A stretch of 64,000 nt of DNA from Nocardiopsis quinghaiensis (GCF_008638365.1 NZ_ML703338.1:1-64000), one strand, 5' to 3'. Counted from the stretch's first letter, positions 54,535 to 63,498 are shown. A program made the numbers and translations. The notes: generated from the letters alone by a model not told the origin.

Positions 54535-55551
54535 TCACGGCGGGGGGCCGGTGCTGTCCCGGACGACGAGCTCGGTCGCCAACTCGACCCTCGGGCTCTC
54601 GATCGTCTCGTGCTGCACGAGCCGGTGCACGGTGCGCACCGCGAGCCTGCCCATGTCGGACAGCGGCTGGCGCACCGTGGTCAGCGACGGCGACGACCAG
54701 CGCGCCTCCGGCAGGTCGTCGAAGCCCACCACGCTGACGTCGCCGGGGACCCGTAGGCCCCGCCGCCGCAGCGCCTCGTAGACGCCGAGGGCCATCTGGT
54801 CGCTGGCCGCGAACACGGCCGTGGGCGGCTCCGCGAGGTCGAACAGCCGCTCCCCCGCCCGGAAACCGGACTCGTAGCCGAACTCGCCCGGTACCACCAG
54901 TTCGCCGTCGACGGTCATCCCCGCGGTCTCCAGTCCGGCCCGGTACCCGTCGAGCCGGGCGCGGCTGCACCACAGCTCGGGACGGCCCGCGACGAAGGCG
55001 ATGCGGCGGTGCCCGAGGTGGATCAGGTGCTCGGTGGCGCTCAGCCCCCCGGCCCAGTTGGTGGCGCCGATCGTGGGCGTGGCCAGGTCCGGGACGCCGA
55101 CCGGGTCGACGACCACGGCGGGTACGTGCAGTTCCCCCAGTTCCGCCTGCAGGGCGGGGTCCAGGTCCGTGGTCACGAGGATGGCGCCGTCGCTGGCGCG
55201 TGAGCGGACGTTCTCCAGCCACTGGCGTGTCGAGCTGGCCCGGCGGTGTATGGCCGAGACCACGATGCCGGTGCCCTCCGTGTGCGCGGCGTCCTCCACG
55301 CCGCGGATGATCTCGACCGCCCACGGGCTGTCCAGGTCGTTGAAGACCAGGTCGAGCAGGCCGATCCGCTCCCGGGGGCGGCTTCCGCGGCGCCGGTAGC
55401 CGTGGACCCGGATCAGGGTTTCGATGCGCTCGCGCGTGGCGGGGGCCACGTCGCCCCGGCCGTTGAGGACGCGCGACACCGTCGGCGCGGACACGCCTGC
55501 CTCGGCGGCGATGGCGGAGATGGTGACGTCTCGTGACGGGCTGTCGGCCAC
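54535..55551 (-). CDS. LacI-family transcriptional regulator
   Basis: A 338-residue repressor. The HTH and hinge read TISAIAAEAGVSAPTVSRVL and NGRGDVAPATRERI, residues ~8-40, followed by a periplasmic-binding-protein-like effector domain (IGLLDLVFNDLDSPWAVEII, AVVVDPVGVPDLATPTIGAT, DVSVVGFDDLPEARW). It is divergent from the xylanase gene and first of the operon with the deacetylase and esterase, so it probably controls all of them in response to a xylo-oligosaccharide. GTG start at 55551 after GGGAGGACCA. Confidence 0.92.
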   Translation of the reverse strand: MADSPSRDVTISAIAAEAGVSAPTVSRVLNGRGDVAPATRERIETLIRVHGYRRRGSRPRERIGLLDLVFNDLDSPWAVEIIRGVEDAAHTEGTGIVVSAIHRRASSTRQWLENVRSRASDGAILVTTDLDPALQAELGELHVPAVVVDPVGVPDLATPTIGATNWAGGLSATEHLIHLGHRRIAFVAGRPELWCSRARLDGYRAGLETAGMTVDGELVVPGEFGYESGFRAGERLFDLAEPPTAVFAASDQMALGVYEALRRRGLRVPGDVSVVGFDDLPEARWSSPSLTTVRQPLSDMGRLAVRTVHRLVQHETIESPRVELATELVVRDSTGPPP

Positions 55552-55620
55552 TGGTCCTCCCTTGTACTCACTCAGGGTACGAGCACGGACGGTGGACCGG
55601 TACACGGATACGGCCGGACC

Positions 55621-55679
55621 TTGACGCTTCGCACGTCAACAGCCTAGTGTCCATTTCCCACATGTTACGGAATATTCCG
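55621..55679 (+). promoter_or_regulatory. Xylanase promoter and LacI-type operator candidates
   Basis: A -35 TTGACG (55621-55626) and -10-like CTAGTG/TAGTGT (from 55644) have 17-18 base spacing. The -35 is one arm of TTGACGCTTCGCACGTCAA, an inverted repeat. Downstream, CGGAATATTCCG (55668-55679) is a perfect 12-bp palindrome followed by GGAAGTTCC. Either may be the operator of the divergent LacI regulator. Confidence 0.55.
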
Positions 55680-55715
55680 GAAGTTCCGTGGATGAGAGAA
55701 CTGGAGACCCCCCCG

Positions 55716-56891
55716 ATGAAACCGGTCCGCCTCATCACCACCGTGCTCGCCGCGGCGGCGCTGTCGATACCCCTGGCCGCCCCGGCGGCCGCCGGCCCCT
55801 CTCCCGACCACTGGCCTCCGAACCACCCCGGGTACGCCAAGCCCGGAACGCTGCGCTGGGCCGCTCCCGAGGGCTTCGTCATCGGCACCGCCGTCGCGGG
55901 CGGCGGCCACCACCTGGAGCAGGACTACCCCGACCCCTTCACCTCGGACGGGAAGTACCGCAAGCTCCTGGCGCGCCACTTCAGCTCGGTCTCCCCCGAG
56001 AACCAGATGAAGTGGGAGTACATCCACCCCGAGCAGGGTGAGTACGACTTCGAGATGGCCGACGCCATCGTGGAGTTCGCCGAGCGCAACGGCCAGGACG
56101 TGCGCGGACACACGCTGCTCTGGCACAGTCAGAACCCCGCGTGGCTGGAGGAGGGCGACTTCTCCGACGAGGAGCTGCGCGGCATCCTGCGCGACCACAT
56201 CACCACCGTCGTCGGCCGCTACGAGGGCCGGATCGACCAGTGGGACGTGGCCAACGAGATCTTCGACGAAGCGGGCGAGCTGCGCACCGAGGACAACATC
56301 TGGATCCGTGAGCTCGGTCCGGGGATCATCGCCGACGCCTTCCGCTGGGCCCACGAGGCCGACCCGTCGGCGGAGCTGTACTTCAACGACTACGGCGTCG
56401 AGGACGTCAACGCCAAGAGCGACGCCTACCACGCACTGGTCCAGGACCTGCTCGCCGAGGGCGTGCCGGTGCACGGGTTCTCCGCACAGGTGCACCTGAG
56501 CACCCAGTACGGATTCCCCGGGAGCCTTGAGGAGAACCTGCTGCGCTTCGACGACCTGGGCCTGGGCACCGCCCTGACCGAGGTGGACGTGCGCATGCAG
56601 CTGCCCGAGAGCGGGGAGCCGACCCCGGAGCAGCTGGAGCAGCAGTCCGGCTACTACGAGCAGGCGCTCTCGGCGTGCCTGAACGTGGAGGGCTGCGACT
56701 CCTTCACCATCTGGGGCTTCACCGACAAGTACTCCTGGGTGCCGGTGTTCTTCGAGGGCGAGGGCTCCGCGACGATCATGGACGAGCGGTTCGCGCCCAA
56801 GCCCGCCTACTTCGCCCTGAAGTCCACCCTCCTGGAGGCCAGGGGCGGCGGGTGGTGGGGACCCCCGCCGTGGGCCGGCCGCGGCTGGTAG
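55716..56891 (+). CDS. Secreted endo-1,4-beta-xylanase, GH10
   Basis: A 391-residue exported xylanase. Signal peptide residues 1-~26 (LITTVLAAAALSIPLAAPAAA). The single GH10 barrel shows FVIGTAVAGGGHHLEQDYPD, SVSPENQMKWEYIHPEQGEY, GHTLLWHSQNPAWL, the acid/base Glu in QWDVANEIFDE near residue 185, AQVHLSTQYGFPG, the nucleophile in ALTEVDVRM near 290, and the CDSFTIWGFTDKYSWVPVFF end. No carbohydrate-binding module is attached; the C-terminus is a short Gly/Trp/Pro tail. It cuts internal xylan bonds. Start ATG 55716 after CTGGAGAC; ATG 55692 is in frame but lengthens the signal peptide. Confidence 0.95.
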   Translation: MKPVRLITTVLAAAALSIPLAAPAAAGPSPDHWPPNHPGYAKPGTLRWAAPEGFVIGTAVAGGGHHLEQDYPDPFTSDGKYRKLLARHFSSVSPENQMKWEYIHPEQGEYDFEMADAIVEFAERNGQDVRGHTLLWHSQNPAWLEEGDFSDEELRGILRDHITTVVGRYEGRIDQWDVANEIFDEAGELRTEDNIWIRELGPGIIADAFRWAHEADPSAELYFNDYGVEDVNAKSDAYHALVQDLLAEGVPVHGFSAQVHLSTQYGFPGSLEENLLRFDDLGLGTALTEVDVRMQLPESGEPTPEQLEQQSGYYEQALSACLNVEGCDSFTIWGFTDKYSWVPVFFEGEGSATIMDERFAPKPAYFALKSTLLEARGGGWWGPPPWAGRGW

Positions 56892-56918
56892 CCGGACGGC
56901 TCCCCACCGCGACGCACC

Positions 56919-56986
56919 GCCGTACCCGCCGTCGGCGGGTACGGCACCGCCCGGACCCGGAGCACCGCACCCTCCGGTCCGGGCGG
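56919..56986. terminator. Two tandem hairpins between xylanase and pth
   Basis: GCCGTACCCGCC (56919-56930) pairs with 56934-56945 around GTC. A second hairpin pairs 56947-56962 with 56972-56986 with one bulge. They end two bases before the pth stop and can serve both convergent genes. Confidence 0.75.
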
Positions 56987-56987
56987 C

Positions 56988-57563
56988 TCAGGCGAGGGTG
57001 TGGTAGATGTTCTGCGCCCGGCCCAGGCCCTCGGTGAGGACGGTGCGGACCGCGTCGGCGGCGCGCTCGACGTTCAGGTCCAGTTCGGCGCGTTCGGCGG
57101 AGGAGAAGTCCTTGAGCACGTACGCGGCCGGATCCGTCCGGCCCGGCGGGCGGCCCACCCCGAAGCGCACCCGGATGTAGTCGGGGCTGGACAGGGACGC
57201 GGTCATCGACTTCAGGCCGTTGTGCCCGCCCGGGCCGCCGCCCTGCTTGAGCTTGAGCGCGCCGTAGTCGATGTCCAGCTCGTCGTGCACCACGACGATC
57301 CGCTCGACCGGCACCTTGTAGAACCGGGCCAGCCCGGCCACCGGGCCGCCCGACAGGTTCATGAAGCTCCGCGGCTTGGCCAGCACCACCGGCGCACCGT
57401 CCAGGCGGGTCTCCACCACCTCGGCGTGCGCCTTGTGCACCTTCCAGCGCTCACCTCCGGCGAGCGCGTCCAGCACCAGGAAACCGGCGTTGTGCCTGTT
57501 CCCGGCGTATTTGGGCCCGGGGTTGCCCAGCCCCACGACGAGCCAGCGCTCGGTCTCAGCCAT
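56988..57563 (-). CDS. pth: Peptidyl-tRNA hydrolase
   Basis: A 191-residue hydrolase recycling peptidyl-tRNAs. Motifs: [20 protein letters not shown] (catalytic His) at the N-terminus, [13 protein letters not shown] near 65, and [20 protein letters not shown] then [10 protein letters not shown] near 95-115 (catalytic Asp and substrate loop). I chose MAETERWLV at 57563 (GAGGAC before it), which gives the usual family length. An in-frame ATG at 57650 would add a Gly-rich 29-residue extension starting [12 protein letters not shown]. Last gene of glmU-prs-rplY-pth. Confidence 0.94.
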   Translation of the reverse strand: MAETERWLVVGLGNPGPKYAGNRHNAGFLVLDALAGGERWKVHKAHAEVVETRLDGAPVVLAKPRSFMNLSGGPVAGLARFYKVPVERIVVVHDELDIDYGALKLKQGGGPGGHNGLKSMTASLSSPDYIRVRFGVGRPPGRTDPAAYVLKDFSSAERAELDLNVERAADAVRTVLTEGLGRAQNIYHTLA

Positions 57564-57684
57564 GTCCTCGTTCTTCCCACCGGCGTTCTCACCGCCGGCC
57601 TCGCCTCCGCCTGCGCCGCCACCGAACAGCCTGCTCCACCAGTTCCCCATGGGGCACGACCCTACCGACACGGCGTCCGACACG

Positions 57685-57722
57685 CCGAACGCGCGGCTCC
57701 CCTTCGGGAACCGCGCGTTCGG
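57685..57722 (-). terminator. Hairpin between rplY and pth
   Basis: CCGAACGCGCGG (57685-57696) pairs perfectly with 57711-57722, and the inner TCCC/GGGA extends the stem around CTTC. It lies 24 bases past the rplY stop on the minus strand, so pth is probably partly uncoupled from rplY. Confidence 0.75.
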
Positions 57723-57746
57723 TGAGTATGGGGAGTGCGCACCGCC

Positions 57747-58349
57747 CTACTCGGCGGCGGTCTCCTCGGCCTCGCCCTCGGCGGCCTCCTCGCTGGTCTC
57801 CGGCTCGTCCGACACGCGCGGCGCGGAGACGGTCAGCAGGATGGTCTCGGGGTCGCTGACCAGAACGGTGCCGGCGGGCAGCTTGAGGTCGGCGGCGGTC
57901 TTCGTGGTGCCGACCTCCAGACCCTCGACGTCGAAGTCCACACCCTCGGGGATGTGGGTGGCCTCGGCCTCGACGGCCACGGTGACGAGCTCCTGGGTGA
58001 GCACACCCGGGGCCTGGACCTCACCGGTCAGGTGGACCGGGATCTCGACCTCAACCTTTTCGCCCTTGGAGACGACCAGCAGGTCGACGTGCTCCAGGAA
58101 GCCCTTGATGGCGTCGCGCTGAACGCTCTTGGGCAGGGCCAGGTTGTCCTTGTCCACCCCGTCGAGACGGATCAGGACGTTGGGGGTCTTCAGGGCGAGC
58201 ATGAGCTCGTGGCCCGGCAGGTTCAGGTGGCGGGGCTCGGTGCCGTGGCCGTAGAGGACGGCCGGCACCTTACCCGCGCGGCGGACGCGACGGGAAGCGC
58301 CCTTGCCGAATTCCGTGCGGGGCTCGGCAGCGATACGTACCTCGGACAC
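57747..58349 (-). CDS. rplY: 50S ribosomal protein L25 / general stress protein Ctc
   Basis: A 200-residue long-form L25 (Ctc/TL5 type) binding 5S rRNA. The N-terminal L25 domain has RTEFGKGASRRVRRAGKVPA, VLYGHGTEPRHLNLPGHEL and VDLLVVSKGEKVEVEIPVHL. The C-terminal TL5 beta domain follows (LTQELVTVAVEAEATHIPEG, LKLPAGTVLVSDPETILLTV) with an acidic Glu/Ala tail. Start is GTG 58349 after GAGGAGTTTTGTC. Between prs and pth as in many actinobacteria, but with 469 gene-free bases upstream. Confidence 0.94.
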   Translation of the reverse strand: MSEVRIAAEPRTEFGKGASRRVRRAGKVPAVLYGHGTEPRHLNLPGHELMLALKTPNVLIRLDGVDKDNLALPKSVQRDAIKGFLEHVDLLVVSKGEKVEVEIPVHLTGEVQAPGVLTQELVTVAVEAEATHIPEGVDFDVEGLEVGTTKTAADLKLPAGTVLVSDPETILLTVSAPRVSDEPETSEEAAEGEAEETAAE

Positions 58350-58818
58350 GACAAAACTCCTCGGGTTCAACCCCGCAGCACGGGGAACACGACTCCAGTA
58401 GTACGAACGATTCCCGCCCTCGGCGGGGAATGCGGCGGGGTCACCCCGCGGTTCAGGGGACGCAACCGTCCTGGTTCCAGGCGTGCCCGGCGAGCCGCCA
58501 CCGGACCCGCCCGGCCCGGGAACGCTCGTCGCGCACCCCTGCCCGTACTTTCACACACAGCCTCACAGGACTCCGTCTGGGCACGGGGGCACTCGGCCAA
58601 GTCTAATGGCTCCGCTGACGACTCCGAACACCTCCCGTGCGCTCTCCCCCTCCGAGGGGAGGCGGCGGGCGGGGCCGGAGCCCGCCCTCCCACCCGCGGG
58701 GGCCCGGGAGTGGACGGCGGGCGGGACGCACCGGGCGGAGGGGAACCCGTGCTCACGGGGCGCGCCGACGGAACGAGGACCCGTGGGCGGGGCGAGCGTC
58801 ACACCCCGCCCGCCGGGC
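58350..58818. other. Gene-free region between prs and rplY
   Basis: 469 bases with no supported gene. The rplY promoter must lie here (minus strand); TTCACACACAGCCTCACAGG near 58550 is the least GC-rich part. No RNA gene or strong hairpin was identified. Confidence 0.3.
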
Positions 58819-59808
58819 CTACTCGAACAGGCTCGTCACCGAGCCGTCCGTGAAGACCTCGCTGATGGCGCGGGCCACGAGCGGAGCGATCGAGAGCTGG
58901 GTGAGCTTCTCGAAGGAGCGCTCCTCGGGGACGGGCAGCGAGTTGGTGATGATCACCTCGGAGATCCGCGAGTTCTGCAGGCGCTCGGCCGCCGGCCCCG
59001 ACAGCACGCCGTGCGTGGCGGCCACCAGGACCTTGGAGGCGCCCTGCTCGAACAGCGCTTCGGAGGCCTTCACGATGGTGCCGCCGGTGTCGATCATGTC
59101 GTCGACCAGCACACAGGTGCGGCCCTCGACCTCGCCGACGACCTCGTGGACCTTCACCTGGTTGGCGACGTCCGGGTCGCGGCGCTTGTGGATGATCGCC
59201 AGCGGCGATCCGAGCCGGTCGGCCCAGCGGTCGGCGGTGCGCACGCGGCCCGCGTCCGGGGAGACCACGGTGATCCCGGACGGGTCGACGCGGCCCGCGA
59301 TGTGGTCGGCCAGGATCGGCAGCGCGAACAGGTGGTCCACCGGTCCGTCGAAGAAGCCCTGGATCTGGTCGGTGTGCAGGTCGACGGCCATCATCCGGTC
59401 CGCGCCCGCGGTCCGGAACAGGTCGGTCACCAGACGGGCCGAGATCGGCTCGCGGCCGCGGTGCTTCTTGTCCTGGCGGGCGTACCCGAGGAACGGCGTG
59501 ACCACGGTGATCCGCTTGGCGGACGCGCGCTTGAGCGCGTCCACCATGATCAGGTGCTCCATGATGGACTCGTTGACCGGATCGAAGTGAGGCTGGATGA
59601 CGAAAGCGTCACAGCCGCGCACCGACTCCAGGTAGCGCACGAAGATCTCGCTGTTGGCGAAGGTGTCGAACCGGGTGGGGACCACGTCGATCCCCAGTTC
59701 CTTCGCGACCTCCTCGGCCAGGCTCGGGTGCGTGCGCCCCGAGAACAGCATCAGGTTCTTCTGGCCGGTGGCCTTCATCCCGGTCACGTGTTTCTCCCCC
59801 ACAGTCAC
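58819..59808 (-). CDS. prs: Ribose-phosphate pyrophosphokinase (PRPP synthetase, class I)
   Basis: A 329-residue enzyme making PRPP from ribose-5-phosphate and ATP for nucleotide, His and Trp synthesis. Motifs are NLMLFSGRTHPSLAEEVAKE, the flexible loop LGYARQDKKHRGREPISA near 113, the VDLHTDQIQGFF His-containing Mg site near 140, VVSPDAGRVRTADRWADRLG near 180, and the PRPP signature VLVDDMIDTGGTIV near 235. Start is GTG 59808, overlapping the glmU stop as GTGA. An internal ATG (MKATGQKNLML) is the alternative. Confidence 0.96.
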   Translation of the reverse strand: MTVGEKHVTGMKATGQKNLMLFSGRTHPSLAEEVAKELGIDVVPTRFDTFANSEIFVRYLESVRGCDAFVIQPHFDPVNESIMEHLIMVDALKRASAKRITVVTPFLGYARQDKKHRGREPISARLVTDLFRTAGADRMMAVDLHTDQIQGFFDGPVDHLFALPILADHIAGRVDPSGITVVSPDAGRVRTADRWADRLGSPLAIIHKRRDPDVANQVKVHEVVGEVEGRTCVLVDDMIDTGGTIVKASEALFEQGASKVLVAATHGVLSGPAAERLQNSRISEVIITNSLPVPEERSFEKLTQLSIAPLVARAISEVFTDGSVTSLFE

Positions 59809-61265
59809 TGCTCGTCGTCGGCTCTGTGCCGATCGGCCTTGTCCGCCGCCTCGGCGGAGGCCGTCCCCGGGCGTTTGCGCCGGGTCCAGCCCTCGACGTT
59901 GCGCTGGCGGTGCCCCTCGGATACCGCCAGCGCGCCGGGCGGCACATCATCGCGGACCACGGTCCCCGCCCCGGAGTAGGCTCCGTCGCCCACGTGGACC
60001 GGGGCGACGATGGTGTTGTCGCTGCCGATCCTGACGTGGTCGCCGATGACGCTCCGGGACTTGCTGACCCCGTCGTAGTTGACGAACACCGAGGAGCAGC
60101 CGATGTTGCTGCCCTCTCCGATGTCCGCGTCCCCGACGTAGGTCAGGTGCGGGATCTTGGACCCGGTGCCGACGTTCGAGTTCTTGACCTCGACGAAGGC
60201 GCCGGCCTTGGTCCGCTCGGCCAGGCGGGTGCCCGGCCGCAGGTAGGTGTAGGGGCCGACCGTGGTCCCGGGACCGATCTCGGCCCGGTCCGCGGTGGTC
60301 TCGCTCACCGTGGCGCCCGCGCCGACGACCGTGTCCCTCAGGTCCGCGCGGGGGCCGACCACCGCGTCCTCGCCGACGGTGGTGGCGCCCATCAGGCGGG
60401 TGCCGGGTTCGAGCACGGTGTCGGGGCCGATGGTGACCTGGGCGTCCACCCAGGTGGTGGCGGGGTCGACGACGGTGACCCCGGCGAGCATGTGCTCTGT
60501 GAGCAGTCGGTCGTTGAGGACGCGGCGGGCCTCGGAGAGCTGGACGCGGTTGTTGACGCCCTGGACCTCGTGCCAGTCGTCGGCGGCCCAGGCCCCGACC
60601 CGGTGTCCGTCGCCGCGCAGCAGGGCGACGGCGTCGGTGACGTACTCCTCGCCCTTGGCGTTGTCGGTGGACAGGCGCTGGACGACCTCGGAGAGCAGCG
60701 CGCCGTCGAAGGCGTACATGCCCGAGTTGATCTCGTCGATCGCGTGCTGTTCGGGGGTGGCGTCGGCGTGCTCGACGATCCCGGTGAAGTCGCCGCCGGC
60801 GTCGCGGACGATGCGGCCGTAGCCCTGGGGGTCGGGCACACGGGCGGAGAGCACGGTGACGGCGTTGCCCTCCTTGTCGTGGGCGGCCACGAGCTCGGAG
60901 AGTGTGGAGCCGCGCAGGAGCGGGGTGTCGCCGCAGGTCAGGACCACGGTCCCGCTGAGTTCGGTACCCATGGCGGCCATGTCCTCGATCGCCATGCGCA
61001 CGGCGTGGCCGGTGCCGTTCTGTTCCTCCTGGACAGCGGTGGTGGCCTCGGGTGCGACCTCCTCCAGGTGGGCCCTGACCTGGTCCCGGGCGTGGCCGAC
61101 GACCACGACCGAGTTCTGGGGGTCGAGCTCCCTCGCCGCCGCGAGCACGTGGCCGAGCATGCTGCGGCCGTTGAGCTCGTGAAGGACCTTGGGAAGCTTT
61201 GACTTCATTCGGGTGCCCTCGCCCGCCGCGAGGACGATGACGGCAGCCGGACGGTTCACGCTCAC
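59805..61265 (-). CDS. glmU: Bifunctional GlcNAc-1-P uridyltransferase / GlcN-1-P acetyltransferase
   Basis: A 486-residue enzyme that makes UDP-GlcNAc for peptidoglycan and other glycans. The N-terminal pyrophosphorylase has AVIVLAAGEGTRMKSKLPKV, QEEQNGTGHAVRMA and VVLTCGDTPLL. The C-terminal left-handed beta-helix acetyltransferase has hexapeptide repeats, the GPYTYLRPGTRLAERTKAGA segment, KNSNVGTGSKIPHLTYVGDA and NYDGVSKSRS (active-site region). A basic tail of ~35 residues follows. Start GTG 61265 with GAGGGG upstream; GTG 61259 is possible. First gene of the conserved glmU-prs-rplY-pth block and just downstream of tRNA-Gln. Confidence 0.96.
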   Translation of the reverse strand: MSVNRPAAVIVLAAGEGTRMKSKLPKVLHELNGRSMLGHVLAAARELDPQNSVVVVGHARDQVRAHLEEVAPEATTAVQEEQNGTGHAVRMAIEDMAAMGTELSGTVVLTCGDTPLLRGSTLSELVAAHDKEGNAVTVLSARVPDPQGYGRIVRDAGGDFTGIVEHADATPEQHAIDEINSGMYAFDGALLSEVVQRLSTDNAKGEEYVTDAVALLRGDGHRVGAWAADDWHEVQGVNNRVQLSEARRVLNDRLLTEHMLAGVTVVDPATTWVDAQVTIGPDTVLEPGTRLMGATTVGEDAVVGPRADLRDTVVGAGATVSETTADRAEIGPGTTVGPYTYLRPGTRLAERTKAGAFVEVKNSNVGTGSKIPHLTYVGDADIGEGSNIGCSSVFVNYDGVSKSRSVIGDHVRIGSDNTIVAPVHVGDGAYSGAGTVVRDDVPPGALAVSEGHRQRNVEGWTRRKRPGTASAEAADKADRHRADDEQ

Positions 61266-61590
61266 AGAAGGAGACCCCTCGTGATATCTGGTGACTGAAC
61301 TGTCGGCTCGCCCTTCGGCGGCGCGACCCGGCATGCCGCACGGGCGGCCGTCGGATGACCAGCGGCCGACATGGGAAGGATACATGCGCGTCACCCGCGC
61401 TCAGCGGGCGCATGGCACCGGGGTGAACGCGCACCGTCCGCCCCGTCCGCAGACGGCTCCGGCTCTCCGGGGCGCCGCGTGAGAAGTGTGTGAGATGCGA
61501 CGCGCCGCCCGCGTGCGCGTCCGGATCCGCTCCCCGCGGATCCCCGACACGGCACGGGTGCTCCCGTGTGGACACGCCGAGCCGGAACAG

Positions 61591-61662
61591 CTCCCGGACC
61601 AGGGCTCGAACCTGGACGATGGGGACCAAAACCCCACATGCTGCCGATTACATCATCCGGGA
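61591..61662 (-). tRNA. tRNA-Gln (anticodon UUG)
   Basis: The minus strand folds as a complete 72-base tRNA: acceptor TCCCGGA/TCCGGGA, D-arm with ATCGGCAG, and anticodon stem TGGGG/CCCCA with loop TTTTGGT giving UUG. The T-arm is CCAGG-TTCGAGC-CCTGG and the discriminator is G, as expected for glutamine. CCA is not encoded. Confidence 0.95.
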
Positions 61663-61733
61663 ACGCGTTGGGTAGGAACTGCCGCACCCGTACGCCAGCA
61701 ACCAAGATAGCGCCTCTGGTGTGGAGCTTGCCA

Positions 61734-61753
61734 AACCTACGGAGTCGTAGGTT
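61734..61753. promoter_or_regulatory. Perfect palindromic operator upstream of the desaturase (TetR/MadR-type)
   Basis: AACCTACGGAGTCGTAGGTT: 8-bp perfect arms around GAGT, 112-131 bases before the desaturase start. A further half-site-like GCGTAGGAATAGGTT follows at 61760-61774. The location and the TetR gene in the same operon make it the likely autoregulatory operator. Confidence 0.7.
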
Positions 61754-61864
61754 ACGGTTGCGTAGGAATAGGTTGGGTCGTCGCGACGGGTGCACACGCA
61801 CCCTCTCGGACGCCGTCCTGACCGCGATTACGCTGCCTGACGGCCCGATGACGAGGAAGAATCC

Positions 61865-62827
61865 ATGACCGCTGCTCCCGAGTCACCGACCCGGAACACC
61901 GAGAGAAAACGCGAGCCGATCCCCGAGTACGAGCCCGAACCGCGGGGCAGGGCCGAGCGCTACACGGTGTTCGCGTTCGTGTTCGTGCCGCTGGTCGCGC
62001 TGGCGGCCTCGGTGCCCTTCTTCTGGGGCTGGGGCCTGAGCCTCACCGACATCGCCATCGCCTCGGTCTTCTACCTGATCAGCGGACTGGGCATCACGGT
62101 CGGTTTCCACCGCCACTTCACCCACGGCTCGTTCAAGGCCAAGCGCCCGCTGCGCATCGCGCTCGCCGTCGCCGGCTCCCTGGCCATCGAGGGCAGTGTC
62201 ATCAAGTGGGTCGCGGACCACCGCCGCCACCACAAGTACGCCGACGCCGAGGGCGACCCGCACTCGCCGTGGCGCTTCGGCGACGACTGGAAGTCGGTGG
62301 CCAAGGGCCTGTACTACGCGCACATGGCGTGGATGTACCTGGACGAGAAGAAGACCTCGCCGCGCCGCTTCACGCCCGACCTGCTCAAGGACAAGGACGT
62401 CGTCCTCGTCGACAAGCTGTTCCTGCCGATCGTGCTCTTCTCCCTGGGCGCTCCGGCCCTCATCGGCGGCCTGGTCACCATGTCCTGGTGGGGCGCGCTG
62501 ACCGCGTTCTTCTGGGCGAGCCTGGTCCGCGTCGCCCTGCTGCACCACGTCACCTGGTCGATCAACTCCATCTGCCACACCATCGGCGAGGAGAACTTCG
62601 AGGTGCGCGACCGCTCCCGCAACGTGTGGTGGCTGGCCGTCCCGTCCTTCGGCGAGTCCTGGCACAACCTGCACCACGCCGACCCCACCTGCGCGCGCCA
62701 CGGCGTGCTCAAGGGCCAGATCGACATCTCCGCCCGCGTCATCTGGTTCTTCGAGAAGTTCGGTTGGGCCAGCAAGGTCCGCTGGCCCAACACCGAACGG
62801 CTCGCCGCCAAACGGGTCAGCCCCTAG
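61865..62827 (+). CDS. Acyl-CoA (stearoyl-type) fatty acid desaturase
   Basis: A 320-residue membrane di-iron desaturase, inserting a double bond into acyl chains to adjust membrane fluidity. Four transmembrane helices (for example VFAFVFVPLVALAASVPFFW and IAIASVFYLISGLGITVGF). The three histidine boxes are HRHFTH near residue 81, HRRHHK near 118 and HNLHH near 263, with an extra HHVTWSINSICH region before the last. Related to mycobacterial DesA3-type Delta-9 desaturases. Start ATG 61865 after GAGGAAGAATCC. The TetR regulator gene follows 14 bases later in one transcript. Confidence 0.93.
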   Translation: MTAAPESPTRNTERKREPIPEYEPEPRGRAERYTVFAFVFVPLVALAASVPFFWGWGLSLTDIAIASVFYLISGLGITVGFHRHFTHGSFKAKRPLRIALAVAGSLAIEGSVIKWVADHRRHHKYADAEGDPHSPWRFGDDWKSVAKGLYYAHMAWMYLDEKKTSPRRFTPDLLKDKDVVLVDKLFLPIVLFSLGAPALIGGLVTMSWWGALTAFFWASLVRVALLHHVTWSINSICHTIGEENFEVRDRSRNVWWLAVPSFGESWHNLHHADPTCARHGVLKGQIDISARVIWFFEKFGWASKVRWPNTERLAAKRVSP

Positions 62828-62841
62828 GATCGGTAGCCATC

Positions 62842-63498
62842 ATGGGAGTAGCCGACAGCGATCGGAAGGTCCGAGTGCGCCGCAAGCGCATGACGGGCAA
62901 AGAGCGTCGGCAACAGCTTGTGGAGATCGGTCGGGAGCTGTTCGCCGAACGCGGGTTCGACGCGACCTCCGTTGAGGAGGTCGCCGCACGGGCCGGCGTG
63001 TCCAAACCCGTCGTGTACGAGCACTTCGGCGGCAAGGAGGGCATCTACGCGGTCGTGGTCGACCGGGAGATGCGCGTTCTCCTGGGGATGATGGGCGAGG
63101 CCCTCACCGCCGACAGCGCGCGGAACAAGATCGAGAACGCGGCTCTGGCCCTGCTGCGGTACGTGGAGGAGAACACGGTGGGGTTCCGGGTGCTGACCCG
63201 CGACTCGCACGTGGCCTCCGGCACCGGAAGTTTCGCCAGCCTGATCAACGACATCGCCAGCCAGGTCGAGTACATCATGGTCGACGAGTTCGCCGAGCGC
63301 GGCTACGACCCGGCGCTCGCGCCCATGTACGCCCAGGCCCTGGTGGGCATGTGGGCGCTGACCGGCCAGTGGTGGCTGGAGGTGCGCAAGCCCAAGCGCG
63401 AGGTGGTCGCGGCGCACCTGGTCAACCTGGCCTGGAACGGGCTGTCGAGCCTGGAGCCCAAGCCGAAGCTGCAGACCAGGCGGCGCAGGTCGGGCTGA
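62842..63498 (+). CDS. TetR-family regulator, MadR-like
   Basis: A 218-residue regulator. A basic N-terminus (RKVRVRRKRMTGKERRQQLV) leads into the HTH, FDATSVEEVAARAGVSKPVV then YEHFGGKEGIYAVVVDREM. The ligand domain includes ALLRYVEENTVGFRVLTRDS and YAQALVGMWALTGQWWLEVR, ending VVAAHLVNLAWNGLSSL. This pattern closely recalls mycobacterial MadR, which senses acyl-CoAs and controls desaturases. It is transcribed with the desaturase and probably binds the palindrome at 61734. Start ATG 62842. Confidence 0.85.
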   Translation: MGVADSDRKVRVRRKRMTGKERRQQLVEIGRELFAERGFDATSVEEVAARAGVSKPVVYEHFGGKEGIYAVVVDREMRVLLGMMGEALTADSARNKIENAALALLRYVEENTVGFRVLTRDSHVASGTGSFASLINDIASQVEYIMVDEFAERGYDPALAPMYAQALVGMWALTGQWWLEVRKPKREVVAAHLVNLAWNGLSSLEPKPKLQTRRRRSG

